Below, piece by piece: positions 1 through 9,190 of a stretch of 41,390 nt of DNA. The notes under the pieces are model-generated. The model did not search any database. It was not told the DNA's origin and worked only from the letters and a program-made list of their open reading frames with translations. The stretch is from positions 1-41,390 of the forward strand of contig OMJS01000016.1 of NCBI GenBank assembly GCA_900299365.1. Direction: 5' to 3'. Position 1 is the stretch's first letter; each line of letters begins with the position of its first letter. Both the position numbers and the translations under genes were made by a program. The DNA is from Opitutales bacterium (GTDB taxonomy: Bacteria > Verrucomicrobiota > Verrucomicrobiia > Opitutales > Seribacteraceae).

Positions 1-3
1 CAG

Positions 4-92
<89 letters not shown>

Positions 93-197
93 GATCGAAA
101 ATTTCATAATCTCCTAAGAGGAACAAAGAGGCAATTCAATAGAAGCCAAGTTTTGATTTAAAATTGATGAATTTACACGCTTGCCCGAAGACAACAG

Positions 198-1304
198 ATG
201 TTTTTGGATAGATACCTGATGCGATTGAAAATTGTCCTTACCCCGATTTGTTTTCTGATTTTTCTTGTTCTGACAGGATGCAAGTCATCCTCTACAGCAA
301 AGTTAGATTTTTCCGATGGTTCCTATGAAGGTCAAATAAACAAAGATGGCAAAAAGCATGGTTCTGGAATTTACCGATGGATCGATGGATCCACCTATGA
401 AGGACATTATTTGAATGACCTTCGGCATGGCCATGGAAGGTTTCTCTGGGCAAATGGTGAGGGTTACGAAGGAGATTATCTCAAGGACGAGCGCACTGGC
501 AAAGGAACTTACTCATGGCCCGATGGTTCTTTTTACAAAGGTGAATTTTTGTCCGGCAAGAGACACGGCCAGGGACTTTATCAATCGCTGAATGGCACAG
601 TTTATGAGGGTGAATGGTTTGATGACTTACAACATGGTCAAGGTACATTGAGCTACACTGATGGTCGTGTAATGACTGGAGTTTGGCGGAAAGGTAGCCT
701 TGTCTCTAAGCCTGCCGAATTACCAACACCCTCTAGGCAGCCAAGTCTTCCCATAGTCGTTCTTGATCAAGAGAGTAATGCTGAACCCACTTCACCTCCT
801 CCTGCGGAGATGGAAAATGTACCTACTCCAGTTGATAAAAGTTTGGAACTTAACAGATCCATTCCGGTTCGTCCAGTTTCCACAAAAGGAGAGAATAATC
901 CCTCGGTTGCCCTTAATTCAACTGATGTACTTCTCGAAATCCAAAAAAATCCAGTGAGCCCTACCCCGCCTGCAGAACCCGAAGAATTCATCGAACAAGA
1001 AAAAATCGTAAAACAAACCGTTGCTGTTGAAGAAGATAACATTGAGCCGGACTGGACTGGAACGGTCACCGAGGCAGAAAGTTATTTCATCACTGAATTG
1101 ATTGACGGTTTTGACACAGTTCGTTTGCGTGCAAGTGGGATACCCTTTAGCGGAAGAATGCAAATTGTAAACTCGGCCGGCATGGCCAAGGGAGAAGTAA
1201 ATTTGCTCAATGGTCGCATGAATGGTGAGGAAATTTTTTACAACGAACAAGGAGAGGTTGTTGAACGAAATTACTGGAAAAGCGGCCGGCTCATAGGTAA
1301 GTGA
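198..1304 (+). CDS. MORN-repeat lipoprotein
   Basis: The 368-residue product begins with a signal peptide ending in a lipobox (LTGC, Cys28), so it is probably a membrane-anchored lipoprotein. A second Met at residue 8 (position 219) gives a more typical short signal peptide and may be the true start; neither start has a clear Shine-Dalgarno. Five MORN units follow with a 23-residue period, beginning at about residues 43, 67, 90, 113 and 136 (YEGxx..G.GxHGxG pattern), plus a degenerate sixth. A low-complexity Pro/Glu-rich stretch (about 170-285) leads to a C-terminal part with one or two MORN_2-like units (GEVNLLNGRMNGEEIFY). MORN repeats are generally scaffolding or membrane-association modules; no enzyme domain is visible and the function is unknown. 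It resembles in design the second MORN lipoprotein at 11230. Confidence 0.85.
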   Translation: MFLDRYLMRLKIVLTPICFLIFLVLTGCKSSSTAKLDFSDGSYEGQINKDGKKHGSGIYRWIDGSTYEGHYLNDLRHGHGRFLWANGEGYEGDYLKDERTGKGTYSWPDGSFYKGEFLSGKRHGQGLYQSLNGTVYEGEWFDDLQHGQGTLSYTDGRVMTGVWRKGSLVSKPAELPTPSRQPSLPIVVLDQESNAEPTSPPPAEMENVPTPVDKSLELNRSIPVRPVSTKGENNPSVALNSTDVLLEIQKNPVSPTPPAEPEEFIEQEKIVKQTVAVEEDNIEPDWTGTVTEAESYFITELIDGFDTVRLRASGIPFSGRMQIVNSAGMAKGEVNLLNGRMNGEEIFYNEQGEVVERNYWKSGRLIGK

Positions 1305-1405
1305 CCAATCCTTTGATTCTTCCTGTTCTTATTTTGGAAAGAATTTTGTAAACGTGAATTTTTTTGCGTTCATCGTTTTACTGCTCATGAGTAAATTATA
1401 CTTCA

Positions 1406-4400
1406 ATGAGCACCATCACATCACTTTCCGTTTCTGATCGTTCCTCAAACTTTCCTGAACTTTCATACAATCCTCAGGAATATCCCCGAGAAATTGCCCG
1501 TCATTACATTTCGGCTACGGTCCATGACATTGAACAGATGCTCGGTAAAGTAGGTGCCGAAAGTTTAAAAGACATTTTCTCCCACCTTCCTGAAGACATC
1601 AGGTTCTCTGGTAATCCCGAAATGCCCGATGAACTCAGCTATAGAGATGCCACCGTTCGGTTGCATGAGATCGCCGGCAAGACCAATTTATTGACTTCCT
1701 TCATTGGTGACTTACTCCCCGCTTGGAAAGTTCATCCCATTGTGAACGAAGTCTCGCAGATGCGCCCCCTAAGCACTTCCTACACGCCCTACCAACCGGA
1801 GCGAAGCCAAGGTACATTGGTAACTCATTGGATTTATCAATGTGTACTTTCTGCCCTTACTGGGTTTGAAGCGATAAACACCTCTTTGTACGATCGGGCG
1901 GCAGCCACATTTGAGGCTATTTGCTGTGCACGCCGGTCAAGAAAACGCCCTGGAGATGTGTTGCTTGCCCAATCTCTTTTTCCCGAGGATATTTCCTATC
2001 TTCAAACCCATGCACAAGGAACGGATCTTGGATTTTCCATGTCGCCTCTAGATCCTGAAACGGGCCGACTTGACTATAATCAATTGGAAAAGAGTCTCGA
2101 GGAAGAGCATCAAAAAATTTCAGCTTTCGTTTTTCCTCAAGTCAATTCACTTGGATTACTGGAAGATGTCGACCGACTAACAAACCTTGCAACTGCCTGG
2201 AAAATTCCCACGGTTGCGATAATTGATCCCATGCTCCTAGTATCAGGCGGCTTAAAACCACCCAGTAAATTTGGTTCGAATGGAGTAGACTTTATAGCCG
2301 GCGAAGCACAGCACCTTGCCATCCCGCCTTCCTTCGGCGGTCCCGGGCTTGGTCTTTTTGGGTGCCGTTTCAATGACGAAGCAAAGAAAGATCTTCGTAA
2401 CACACCTGGTCGCTACATAGGCAGGGCTAAAGACACCCAAGGAAGAGATTGCTTTGTAATGGTTCTGTCCACGCGCGAGCAACACATACGCAAAGAAAAA
2501 GCCACATCCAATGTTTGTTCAAACCAAGCATTTTTAGCCACCATTGCTGGTGCCAACCTCCTAGCCAAAGGAGAAAACGGCTTAAAAAATGCCCTCGCTC
2601 AGGCTAGGAATGCCCGAAACCAAATATCAGAATGTATTCGTCAACGAGATGGCATCGAACTAGCTTTCCCGGAGTCCCCCGCCTTTCATGATCTATTGGT
2701 ATCAGTTACTGATGAATATGATTCTTTCTTAGATAATGGCCGAAATCTAGGCTTGCACCTAGGTGTCGAAGTAACCGATCGAGTCCCTTTGACCAACAGG
2801 CGGCTCTACAAAATCAGCTTTTCTGATATCCATGATGATAGCGCAATTAATTTGTTGAAAGATTTTATTGTTTCTCAATTTCCTGCTTCCTCAAAGACAA
2901 CACAGGAAATTGATATTCCGGAAAGCCTCTTGAGAATTCAACCGGCCAACCTACCTAGTTTTTCCCATGATGAGCTTTTGAATTACTATGAACAATTGGC
3001 CGGGTTGAATGTCAGTCCGGACGATGGTTGCTACCCTTTGGGCTCATGTACCATGAAATACAACCCCATGTTAAATGACTGGGCGGCTGGTCTTGACGGC
3101 TTTTCACAAGCCCATCCTCAAGCACCCGAAGAAGATGTACAAGGGCCACTGGAAATTCTGTATCAAATCCAAGAATGGTTTAAAGCCATCACTGGATTAG
3201 CTGGAGTAACCACCCAGCCGGTTGCCGGGGCACAGGGGGAACTAGTTGGCTTGAAATTATTTCAAGCTTATCACCGCTCTAAAGGAGAGGCACATCGGCA
3301 AATTGTCCTTATCCCGAAATCTGCTCATGGTACTAATTTCGCTACCGCAGCCATGGCAGGATACGGATCAGGTATTATTTACCTAGAGGCAAATGAAGAA
3401 GGTATGATAGATCTGCATGATTTTCGTGAGAAAATTAAAGAGCACGGTCAACATCTTTGTGGGATTATGATCACTAATCCAAATACTTCAGGGATTTTTG
3501 AGCAAGAATTCTCTACTATAGCCGAAGAAGTTCACCACGCTGGCGGACTTGTTTACATGGATGGGGCAAACATGAACGCAATTGCCGGGATTGTTGACCT
3601 TGGAAAACTGGGAGTTGATGCCGTGCACAACAACTTGCACAAAACATGGACGATCCCTCACGGGGGAGGTGGTCCGGGTGATGCAATTGTGGCAGTCTCG
3701 GAACGACTGGTCGATTTTTTACCCGGAAAACAAATTCGTCAAAATGAACAAGGTGAGTTTAGTTCATTTTTTCCCGCTAAAAGCATTGGGACTTTTCACC
3801 GGAACTGGGGAAATTTTGGCCACAAAGTCCGAGCATTTGCCTACCTACTTCGCCTAGGAAAGGAAGGGGTTCCCAGAATGTCTTCGGTTGCGGTGCTCTC
3901 AGCACGTTATCTTTTTGAAGTCCTTCGTTCACGCTACCCTACCCTACCCGCCCAGGCAGGAAAAGTTGCACGAATGCATGAATTCATCCTCACCCTAAGC
4001 GAAGAGGATTTTGAAAAACTGGAAAAGGCTGGGGTGTCCAAGAGTCAGGCAATCCCACAGGTCGGAAAACTTTTTCTTGATTTTGGATTTCATGCACCCA
4101 CCGTTGCATTTCCGGAAGTTTTTGGCCTGATGATCGAGCCTACGGAAAGTTACTCCCTCGAAGAATTAAATCGGTTTGCCAGTGCTGTGATCGCCATTAA
4201 GGACTTAATTGAAAATTATCCTGAAGTGGTTGCTCATGCCCCCCATTTCACTCCCATTGACCGGGTTGATGAGGTTTCTGCCAACCGAAACCTCTGTCTA
4301 GCAGAAAGATTGGATCACCTTCCTGCTCTTCCTATCAACCGGATACAACCTAAAGTCCTTCTTGAATTGGGAATCAATGAGATTAAAACGAGAATTCTCA

Positions 4401-4423
4401 AACTTCATGATATCGCAGGTTAG
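1406..4423 (+). CDS. gcvP: Glycine dehydrogenase (decarboxylating), P-protein, fused GcvPA-GcvPB type
   Basis: P-protein of the glycine cleavage system: PLP-dependent decarboxylation of glycine with transfer of the aminomethyl group to lipoyl-GcvH. The 1005-residue chain has a GcvPA-like N-terminal half (about 25-460; KVGAESLKDIFSHLP, TSYTPYQPERSQG) and a GcvPB-like C-terminal half (about 510-1000; YPLGSCTMKYNPM, SAHGTNFATAAMAGYG, MDGANMNAI). The PLP lysine is K746 in NLHKTWTIPHGGGGPG. These motifs match the two-subunit enzyme of Thermus and Bacillus more closely than the E. coli single chain, so it looks like a subunit fusion. In the N-terminal half the family's SMYDGATA reads SLYDRAAA, as expected for the non-catalytic half. 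No gcvT or gcvH is adjacent. The ATG lacks an SD and the 101-nt upstream gap shows no evident riboswitch. Confidence 0.95.
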   Translation: MSTITSLSVSDRSSNFPELSYNPQEYPREIARHYISATVHDIEQMLGKVGAESLKDIFSHLPEDIRFSGNPEMPDELSYRDATVRLHEIAGKTNLLTSFIGDLLPAWKVHPIVNEVSQMRPLSTSYTPYQPERSQGTLVTHWIYQCVLSALTGFEAINTSLYDRAAATFEAICCARRSRKRPGDVLLAQSLFPEDISYLQTHAQGTDLGFSMSPLDPETGRLDYNQLEKSLEEEHQKISAFVFPQVNSLGLLEDVDRLTNLATAWKIPTVAIIDPMLLVSGGLKPPSKFGSNGVDFIAGEAQHLAIPPSFGGPGLGLFGCRFNDEAKKDLRNTPGRYIGRAKDTQGRDCFVMVLSTREQHIRKEKATSNVCSNQAFLATIAGANLLAKGENGLKNALAQARNARNQISECIRQRDGIELAFPESPAFHDLLVSVTDEYDSFLDNGRNLGLHLGVEVTDRVPLTNRRLYKISFSDIHDDSAINLLKDFIVSQFPASSKTTQEIDIPESLLRIQPANLPSFSHDELLNYYEQLAGLNVSPDDGCYPLGSCTMKYNPMLNDWAAGLDGFSQAHPQAPEEDVQGPLEILYQIQEWFKAITGLAGVTTQPVAGAQGELVGLKLFQAYHRSKGEAHRQIVLIPKSAHGTNFATAAMAGYGSGIIYLEANEEGMIDLHDFREKIKEHGQHLCGIMITNPNTSGIFEQEFSTIAEEVHHAGGLVYMDGANMNAIAGIVDLGKLGVDAVHNNLHKTWTIPHGGGGPGDAIVAVSERLVDFLPGKQIRQNEQGEFSSFFPAKSIGTFHRNWGNFGHKVRAFAYLLRLGKEGVPRMSSVAVLSARYLFEVLRSRYPTLPAQAGKVARMHEFILTLSEEDFEKLEKAGVSKSQAIPQVGKLFLDFGFHAPTVAFPEVFGLMIEPTESYSLEELNRFASAVIAIKDLIENYPEVVAHAPHFTPIDRVDEVSANRNLCLAERLDHLPALPINRIQPKVLLELGINEIKTRILKLHDIAG

Positions 4424-4464
4424 TTTGATTTGACCTATTTTAATTTGATATCATTTTAGAGATT

Positions 4465-4716
4465 ATGTCTGAAGATTCTACTCCCCAACCTCTTGTATCC
4501 AAAAAAGGTCTTGTCATTGATCTTATCCTGACCGCCTTGTTTTTTTTCTTCATGCGTGAAGTTCTCATCCCTCATGTTCCTTCCCAAGATCCTTTGGCAG
4601 TTAACATCGTGGCCAGTATGACATCATTTTGTATGTCTGGAGTATTTTGGCTCGCTGCCGGTATGTTCCGTGTAACCTTGGTCGACCATCTTCGTAACCA
4701 GACTACTGAGGACTAA
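4465..4716 (+). CDS. Small two-helix membrane protein, unknown function
   Basis: An 83-residue protein with two predicted transmembrane segments, roughly residues 16-34 (LVIDLILTALFFFFM) and 48-68 (VASMTSFCMSGVFWLAAGMF), separated by a short polar loop. Both termini are hydrophilic; the C-terminus is acidic. It lies 41 nt downstream of gcvP on the same strand, so co-transcription is plausible, and its stop lies 8 nt from the convergent hflX stop. I do not recognise a family. The clean hydrophobic pattern and the tight packing between two firm genes support it as a real gene, but nothing indicates a role in glycine metabolism. Confidence 0.6.
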   Translation: MSEDSTPQPLVSKKGLVIDLILTALFFFFMREVLIPHVPSQDPLAVNIVASMTSFCMSGVFWLAAGMFRVTLVDHLRNQTTED

Positions 4717-4724
4717 CCAACCTT

Positions 4725-5999
4725 TTATTTCTTAAATTCCCTGAGGGAATGCTCTAGTTCTCCTTGGGGGAATGCTTTGATTTGAAATCCTGTCTTGGTT
4801 GTTTCTTCCTCAATCAAATTACCTTGGGCTTTTAAGCGGGCAACCAAGTCATACCTGCTAAGCGGAATCATGTAGCGACATTCTTCGCTTTTACTAGAAA
4901 AGATTTCTTCCAATCTATTGAGCAAAGAGGGAATCCCCTCCGTGGTTTGGGCACTTATAAAAATAGGTTGGTCTGAAATTCTTTTTGCCCTTATTTTTTC
5001 AATATCATCCGGTATTTGGTCGATTTTATTGTAAACAGTCAGGAGTGGATTTTCTATCGCACCAAGTTCTTTTAATACACGGTCAGTGGTTTCCATCTGT
5101 GCCTCATATTCTGGGCTGGATAAATCAACCAAGTGTATAATCAAATCAGCAACCAGTGCTTCTTCTAAAGTGGCTTTAAAAGAGTCCACCAGTCGATGAG
5201 GTAATTTGCGTATAAATCCAACTGTGTCAGTAAGCACGATGATTCGACCACCGGGAAGTTTTAACCTTCGGCTCGTCGGATCTAGGGTGGCAAATAATTT
5301 ATCTTCCGAAACTGCATCTGCTCCCGTTAATTGATTGAGCAAGGTTGACTTCCCGGCATTAGTATATCCAACAATCGCCACGGAAGGGAGTGGCAACCTC
5401 TGCCTGCGCGTTCTGCCGGTCTGTCGCTGCTTCGACACCTGTAAAATCTCTTTACGAGTGGCGGCAATTTGGTCCCTGACCATACGTTGGTCCAGTTCGA
5501 TCTGGGCTTCCCCTTCGCCTCGTTGGGTAACTCCACCACCCCGTTGCCTGCTTAAATGAGTCCATGCCCGACGTAACCGGGGCAAAGAATATTCTAGTCG
5601 GGCAAGTTTGACCTGTAATTTCGCCTCTTTGGTTTGGGCACGCTCCGCAAATACATCCAGAATAATCTCGTGTCGATCAATCACTAATACTTTGCTTTCC
5701 GTCTCCCAATTTCTTTGCTGGGCAGGAGAAATCTCATTGTCAAAAATTAATACATCAACATTCGAGTCTTTAAGCTCGGAGAGGATCTCCTCCACTTTTC
5801 CTTTACCCAAAATGAACCTAGGCGAAGTTTTTCGAATGCGAATTACCCTTCTTCCCACTACCCCGATACCTAAATTTTGAGTTAGTTCGTCCAGTTCATC
5901 AAGCAGGGACTCGGCTTCGTTACGGTCTTTTTCCGAATGCACGCAGGAAATTAAAAACGCACGCTCAACCAACCTAGGCTTCTCTTTTACTTCAAACAC
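4725..5999 (-). CDS. hflX: GTPase HflX (ribosome-splitting)
   Basis: HflX is a TRAFAC-class GTPase that binds 50S or 70S ribosomes and helps split stalled ribosomes under stress. The 424-residue protein has the HflX N-terminal domain (about 10-150), including SPRFILGKGKVEEI and the signature SRQRGGGVTQRGEGEAQIE, followed by the G domain: G1 GYTNAGKS (211-218), a G2-region ATLDPTSRR, G3 DTVGFIRKLP and G4 NKID, then a short C-terminal domain. The best start is GTG at 5999, because the preceding in-frame codon is a stop. It lies only about 20 nt after the T-tract of the ppdK terminator, so its own promoter must overlap the terminator or the end of ppdK, or it depends on read-through. No hfq is adjacent, unlike in enterobacteria. 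Confidence 0.95.
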   Translation of the reverse strand: MFEVKEKPRLVERAFLISCVHSEKDRNEAESLLDELDELTQNLGIGVVGRRVIRIRKTSPRFILGKGKVEEILSELKDSNVDVLIFDNEISPAQQRNWETESKVLVIDRHEIILDVFAERAQTKEAKLQVKLARLEYSLPRLRRAWTHLSRQRGGGVTQRGEGEAQIELDQRMVRDQIAATRKEILQVSKQRQTGRTRRQRLPLPSVAIVGYTNAGKSTLLNQLTGADAVSEDKLFATLDPTSRRLKLPGGRIIVLTDTVGFIRKLPHRLVDSFKATLEEALVADLIIHLVDLSSPEYEAQMETTDRVLKELGAIENPLLTVYNKIDQIPDDIEKIRAKRISDQPIFISAQTTEGIPSLLNRLEEIFSSKSEECRYMIPLSRYDLVARLKAQGNLIEEETTKTGFQIKAFPQGELEHSLREFKK

Positions 6000-6019
6000 T
6001 TATTGGTGATGTTAGTTCC

Positions 6020-6060
6020 AAAAGAAACAGGGTCCGATCGCAGAAGCAATCGGACCCTGT
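6020..6060 (-). terminator. Rho-independent terminator after ppdK
   Basis: A perfect 12-bp inverted repeat (6027-6038 with 6049-6060, arm ACAGGGTCCGAT) with a 10-nt loop. On the minus strand the stem is followed by TTTCTTTT, the layout of an intrinsic terminator for ppdK, 30 nt after its stop. The same hairpin sits just before the hflX start and could also affect hflX expression. Confidence 0.88.
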
Positions 6061-6089
6061 GAGAAAGAATCCAAAAATCCTCGAAAGGA

Positions 6090-8867
6090 TTAAACTGCAG
6101 CTTGTGCTGCAGCTAATCTGGCAGTAGGAACACGGAATGGAGAACAACTTACATAGTTCAATCCAATTTTGTGACAGAATTCCACACTGGATGGATCTCC
6201 ACCATGTTCTCCACAAATTCCAAGCTTGATTCCACGACGTGAAGATTTCCCTTTCTTTACTGCAATTTCCATAAGTTGACCAACACCTGTTTGATCAACA
6301 CTAGCAAATGGATTTGCCGATACTACCTCGAGTTCAGTGTAATTAGGAAGAAAACTTCCGGAATCATCCCGGCTCATCCCCAGAGTGGTTTGGGTCAGGT
6401 CGTTGGTTCCAAAGCTGAAGAATTGAGCCGTCTTCGCAATTTGATCGGCTACCAGTGCCGCACGAGGAATTTCGATCATAGTACCCACAAGGTATTTTAC
6501 CTTCTTGCCCTTAGCAGCAAAAACTTTCTTGGCGGTATCATGAATTACTTCAACTTGCAGTTCGAGTTCTTTTGAAAACCCTACTAATGGCACCATAATC
6601 TCTGGGTTCACTTCAATGCCACTTTCTTGGACCGCAATTGCGGCTTCAATAATGGCTTGGGTTTGCATCTCAGTAATTTCGGAGTAAGAAATTCCCAGAC
6701 GGCAACCACGGTGTCCCAGCATAGGATTAAACTCGTGCAGGTCTTCCACTCTTCTTTTTACAGAAGCCAAGCTGACGCCGAGCTTCTTAGCAAGGTCCCG
6801 TTGCGTCCCCTGATCATGGGGAAGAAACTCATGCAAAGGAGGATCAAGCAAGCGGATTGTCGCTGGACGGCCTTCAAGAGCTTTGAAGATTCCTGTGAAG
6901 TCCTTGCGTTGATAGGGAAGTAATTTTTTTAAGGCGGCACGACGGTTTTTTTCGTCATCCGCAAGAATCATCTGGCGCATCGCATCGATCCTGTTTCCTT
7001 CGAAGAACATATGCTCTGTTCGGCAAAGACCGATACCACTGGCTCCGAACGCAACTGCATTGGCAACCTGAGATGGAGAATCCGCATTGGTTCGAACATT
7101 CATTTTGGTTGCTTGCTCGCACCAGCTCATCAACTTGGAGAAATTCTGGTAGTCTCGACTTTTCTTGGGATTTAATTTCTTATCGATCAATACCTGAATA
7201 ATTTCCGATGGTGCAGTTTTTAACTCACCACCAAAAACTTCACCGGTTGTACCATTAATCGACATGAAGTCGCCCTCTTTGAAGGTCTTCTTTCCTACCT
7301 TTACGGTACGGGCATGGTAATCTATTTCAAGTTCAGCCGCACCGCACACACATACCTTGCCCATTTGACGGGCAACTAAGGCGGCATGTGAGGATACACC
7401 ACCACGGGCAGTTAAAATACCTTCAGCTGCAATCATTCCTCTAAGATCTTCAGGCGAGGTTTCTTGTCGTACCAGAAGTACCTTGTCTTTTTTAGCTGCC
7501 TCCACTGCACGCTCAGCGTTTAAACATACTCGCCCAGATGCAGCTCCAGGGCCTGCAGGAAGTCCTTTACACAAAGTCGCGGCTGCTTTCTGAGCAGCAG
7601 CATCAAAAACAGGTGAAAGTACTTGATCCAATTGATCGGCGGGCACACGTTTGATTGCAGTCTTCCAATCAATCAAGCGCTCTTTGACCATTTCAACTGC
7701 TATTCGTACAGCAGCAAGCCCCGTACGCTTTCCATTACGGGTTTGAAGCATGTAGAGTTTTTCATCCTCAATGGTAAACTCAAAGTCCTGCATATCCTTG
7801 AAATGTTTTTCTAATTTCTTCTGCACCGCGGTAAGTTCTTTAAAAGGCTTTGGCAAAACTTTCTTAAGTTGTGCTACTGGTCGTGGTGTGCGAACTCCCG
7901 CCACTACGTCTTCGCCCTGAGCATCCGTGAGGAACTCCCCATAAAGAATCTTTTCTCCCGATGCAGGGTCACGGGTAAAAGCTACTCCTGAACCAGATTT
8001 CTTTCCAGTGTTACCAAAGACCATCGCCTGCACATTGACCGCGGTTCCCCACTCTGCAGGAATTCCGTACTTTCGACGGTAAACGATTGCCCGGTCATTC
8101 ATCCATGATCCAAAAACCGCACCTACGGAGCCCTCCAATTGTTCCCATGGACAGGTAGGAAAATCTTGGCCGGAACGTTTTTTGACGAGTGTCTTGAAAC
8201 GCTGGACCAATTCCTTCATTTGCGAGGCAGATATTTTAGAGTCATCCACTTCGCCTTTTTGTTTTGGGAAAATCTCAGCTTTAAAATTCTCGATCACTTC
8301 CTCGAAAGGATCATGGTCCTCAGAGGGGAGTTTTTGGACACCCATTACCACATCACCGTACATTTGGATAAACCTACGATAACAATCCCAAGCAAACCTT
8401 TCATTTCCAGAAGATACGGCAAGTGCCTCTACTGTTTCATCATTTAATCCGAGATTAAGAATCGTGTCCATCATTCCAGGCATTGAATCGCGTGCACCGG
8501 AACGCACAGATAGAAGTAGAGGTTTCTTTAAATCACCCAACTTCTTCCCAAGTTGTTTTTCCATCAGTGCAACAGATTGACGGATTTGGGAGTCAAGAAT
8601 TTTGGGATAATTTTTTTTGTTCGCGTAGTAGTAGGTACAAACTTCGGTAGTAATAGTAAACCCGGGAGGTACAGGCAGTCCAATTCTTGCCATTTCTGCC
8701 AAGTTTGCCCCTTTGCCACCAAGCAATTCGCGCTGCTTGGCATCTCCGTCAGTCTTCTTACCAAAATCATAGACATACTTTGTGTCATTTGATTTGGTCG
8801 CCTTTTTTGCAGGGGCTTTTTTAGCCGGCTTTGCTTTGGCTGATTTTGTCTTCTTTTTCTGTGCCAT
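6090..8867 (-). CDS. ppdK: Pyruvate, phosphate dikinase
   Basis: Interconverts ATP, Pi and pyruvate with AMP, PPi and PEP; a cytosolic enzyme at the glycolysis/gluconeogenesis node. The 925-residue protein has an ATP-grasp region (about 45-390; [26 protein letters not shown]), the swivelling phosphohistidine domain with catalytic His494 in [15 protein letters not shown], and the PEP/pyruvate TIM barrel ([43 protein letters not shown] and a final [16 protein letters not shown]). A Thr usually precedes the SHAA motif (GGMTSHAA); here it is Ser. An N-terminal extension of about 30 residues rich in Lys, Ala and Pro precedes the conserved start (YVYDFGKK) and is absent from typical family members. 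The ATG lacks an SD. The gene is monocistronic, ending in a strong terminator and divergent from tatC. Confidence 0.97.
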   Translation of the reverse strand: MAQKKKTKSAKAKPAKKAPAKKATKSNDTKYVYDFGKKTDGDAKQRELLGGKGANLAEMARIGLPVPPGFTITTEVCTYYYANKKNYPKILDSQIRQSVALMEKQLGKKLGDLKKPLLLSVRSGARDSMPGMMDTILNLGLNDETVEALAVSSGNERFAWDCYRRFIQMYGDVVMGVQKLPSEDHDPFEEVIENFKAEIFPKQKGEVDDSKISASQMKELVQRFKTLVKKRSGQDFPTCPWEQLEGSVGAVFGSWMNDRAIVYRRKYGIPAEWGTAVNVQAMVFGNTGKKSGSGVAFTRDPASGEKILYGEFLTDAQGEDVVAGVRTPRPVAQLKKVLPKPFKELTAVQKKLEKHFKDMQDFEFTIEDEKLYMLQTRNGKRTGLAAVRIAVEMVKERLIDWKTAIKRVPADQLDQVLSPVFDAAAQKAAATLCKGLPAGPGAASGRVCLNAERAVEAAKKDKVLLVRQETSPEDLRGMIAAEGILTARGGVSSHAALVARQMGKVCVCGAAELEIDYHARTVKVGKKTFKEGDFMSINGTTGEVFGGELKTAPSEIIQVLIDKKLNPKKSRDYQNFSKLMSWCEQATKMNVRTNADSPSQVANAVAFGASGIGLCRTEHMFFEGNRIDAMRQMILADDEKNRRAALKKLLPYQRKDFTGIFKALEGRPATIRLLDPPLHEFLPHDQGTQRDLAKKLGVSLASVKRRVEDLHEFNPMLGHRGCRLGISYSEITEMQTQAIIEAAIAVQESGIEVNPEIMVPLVGFSKELELQVEVIHDTAKKVFAAKGKKVKYLVGTMIEIPRAALVADQIAKTAQFFSFGTNDLTQTTLGMSRDDSGSFLPNYTELEVVSANPFASVDQTGVGQLMEIAVKKGKSSRRGIKLGICGEHGGDPSSVEFCHKIGLNYVSCSPFRVPTARLAAAQAAV

Positions 8868-9190
8868 TTTTAAGTGGTGGGTTTTTATAGTTTAACTTTG
8901 GATAATACTCATCATTGAGCTAATGTCCTGAGTAGGATTTAAATAACAAACCGATGAATATCTTAATATTTGAGCTCCTTGTCAATGGATGACTTCCACA
9001 TCTACCAAGAAGGATACTAGAAACAACTTATCACTTACATACCTCTTGCTTACGGATTTCACTTCTCTATCATTTGGGAGAACTAAAACTTTCCTATCTC
9101 TTCCATTACAAGCTAGACGAAAAGTGGCTTTTTCCTCAAAGTTCAATATCGAATAAGATATCCATTTTTCCTCTAACATACCTACTATTC
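8868..9190. promoter_or_regulatory. Divergent intergenic region ppdK / tatC
   Basis: A 323-nt, AT-rich non-coding stretch between the divergent ppdK and tatC starts. It must carry both promoters, but I could not identify a -35/-10 pair for either with confidence. The open frame that extends tatC upstream to a TTG at 9074 encodes residues with no resemblance to TatC, so I treat it as untranslated. I see no RNA gene or strong hairpin. Confidence 0.45.

Noticed and set aside
1305-1405. Glycine riboswitch upstream of gcvP
   Set aside because: The gap is only 101 nt and shows no tandem aptamer-like conserved core or terminator hairpin.
9074-9190. TatC extended to an upstream start at 9074
   Set aside because: That codon is TTG; the 39 extra residues do not resemble TatC, and the ATG at 9191 places the HLEEMR element at the usual distance from the N-terminus.
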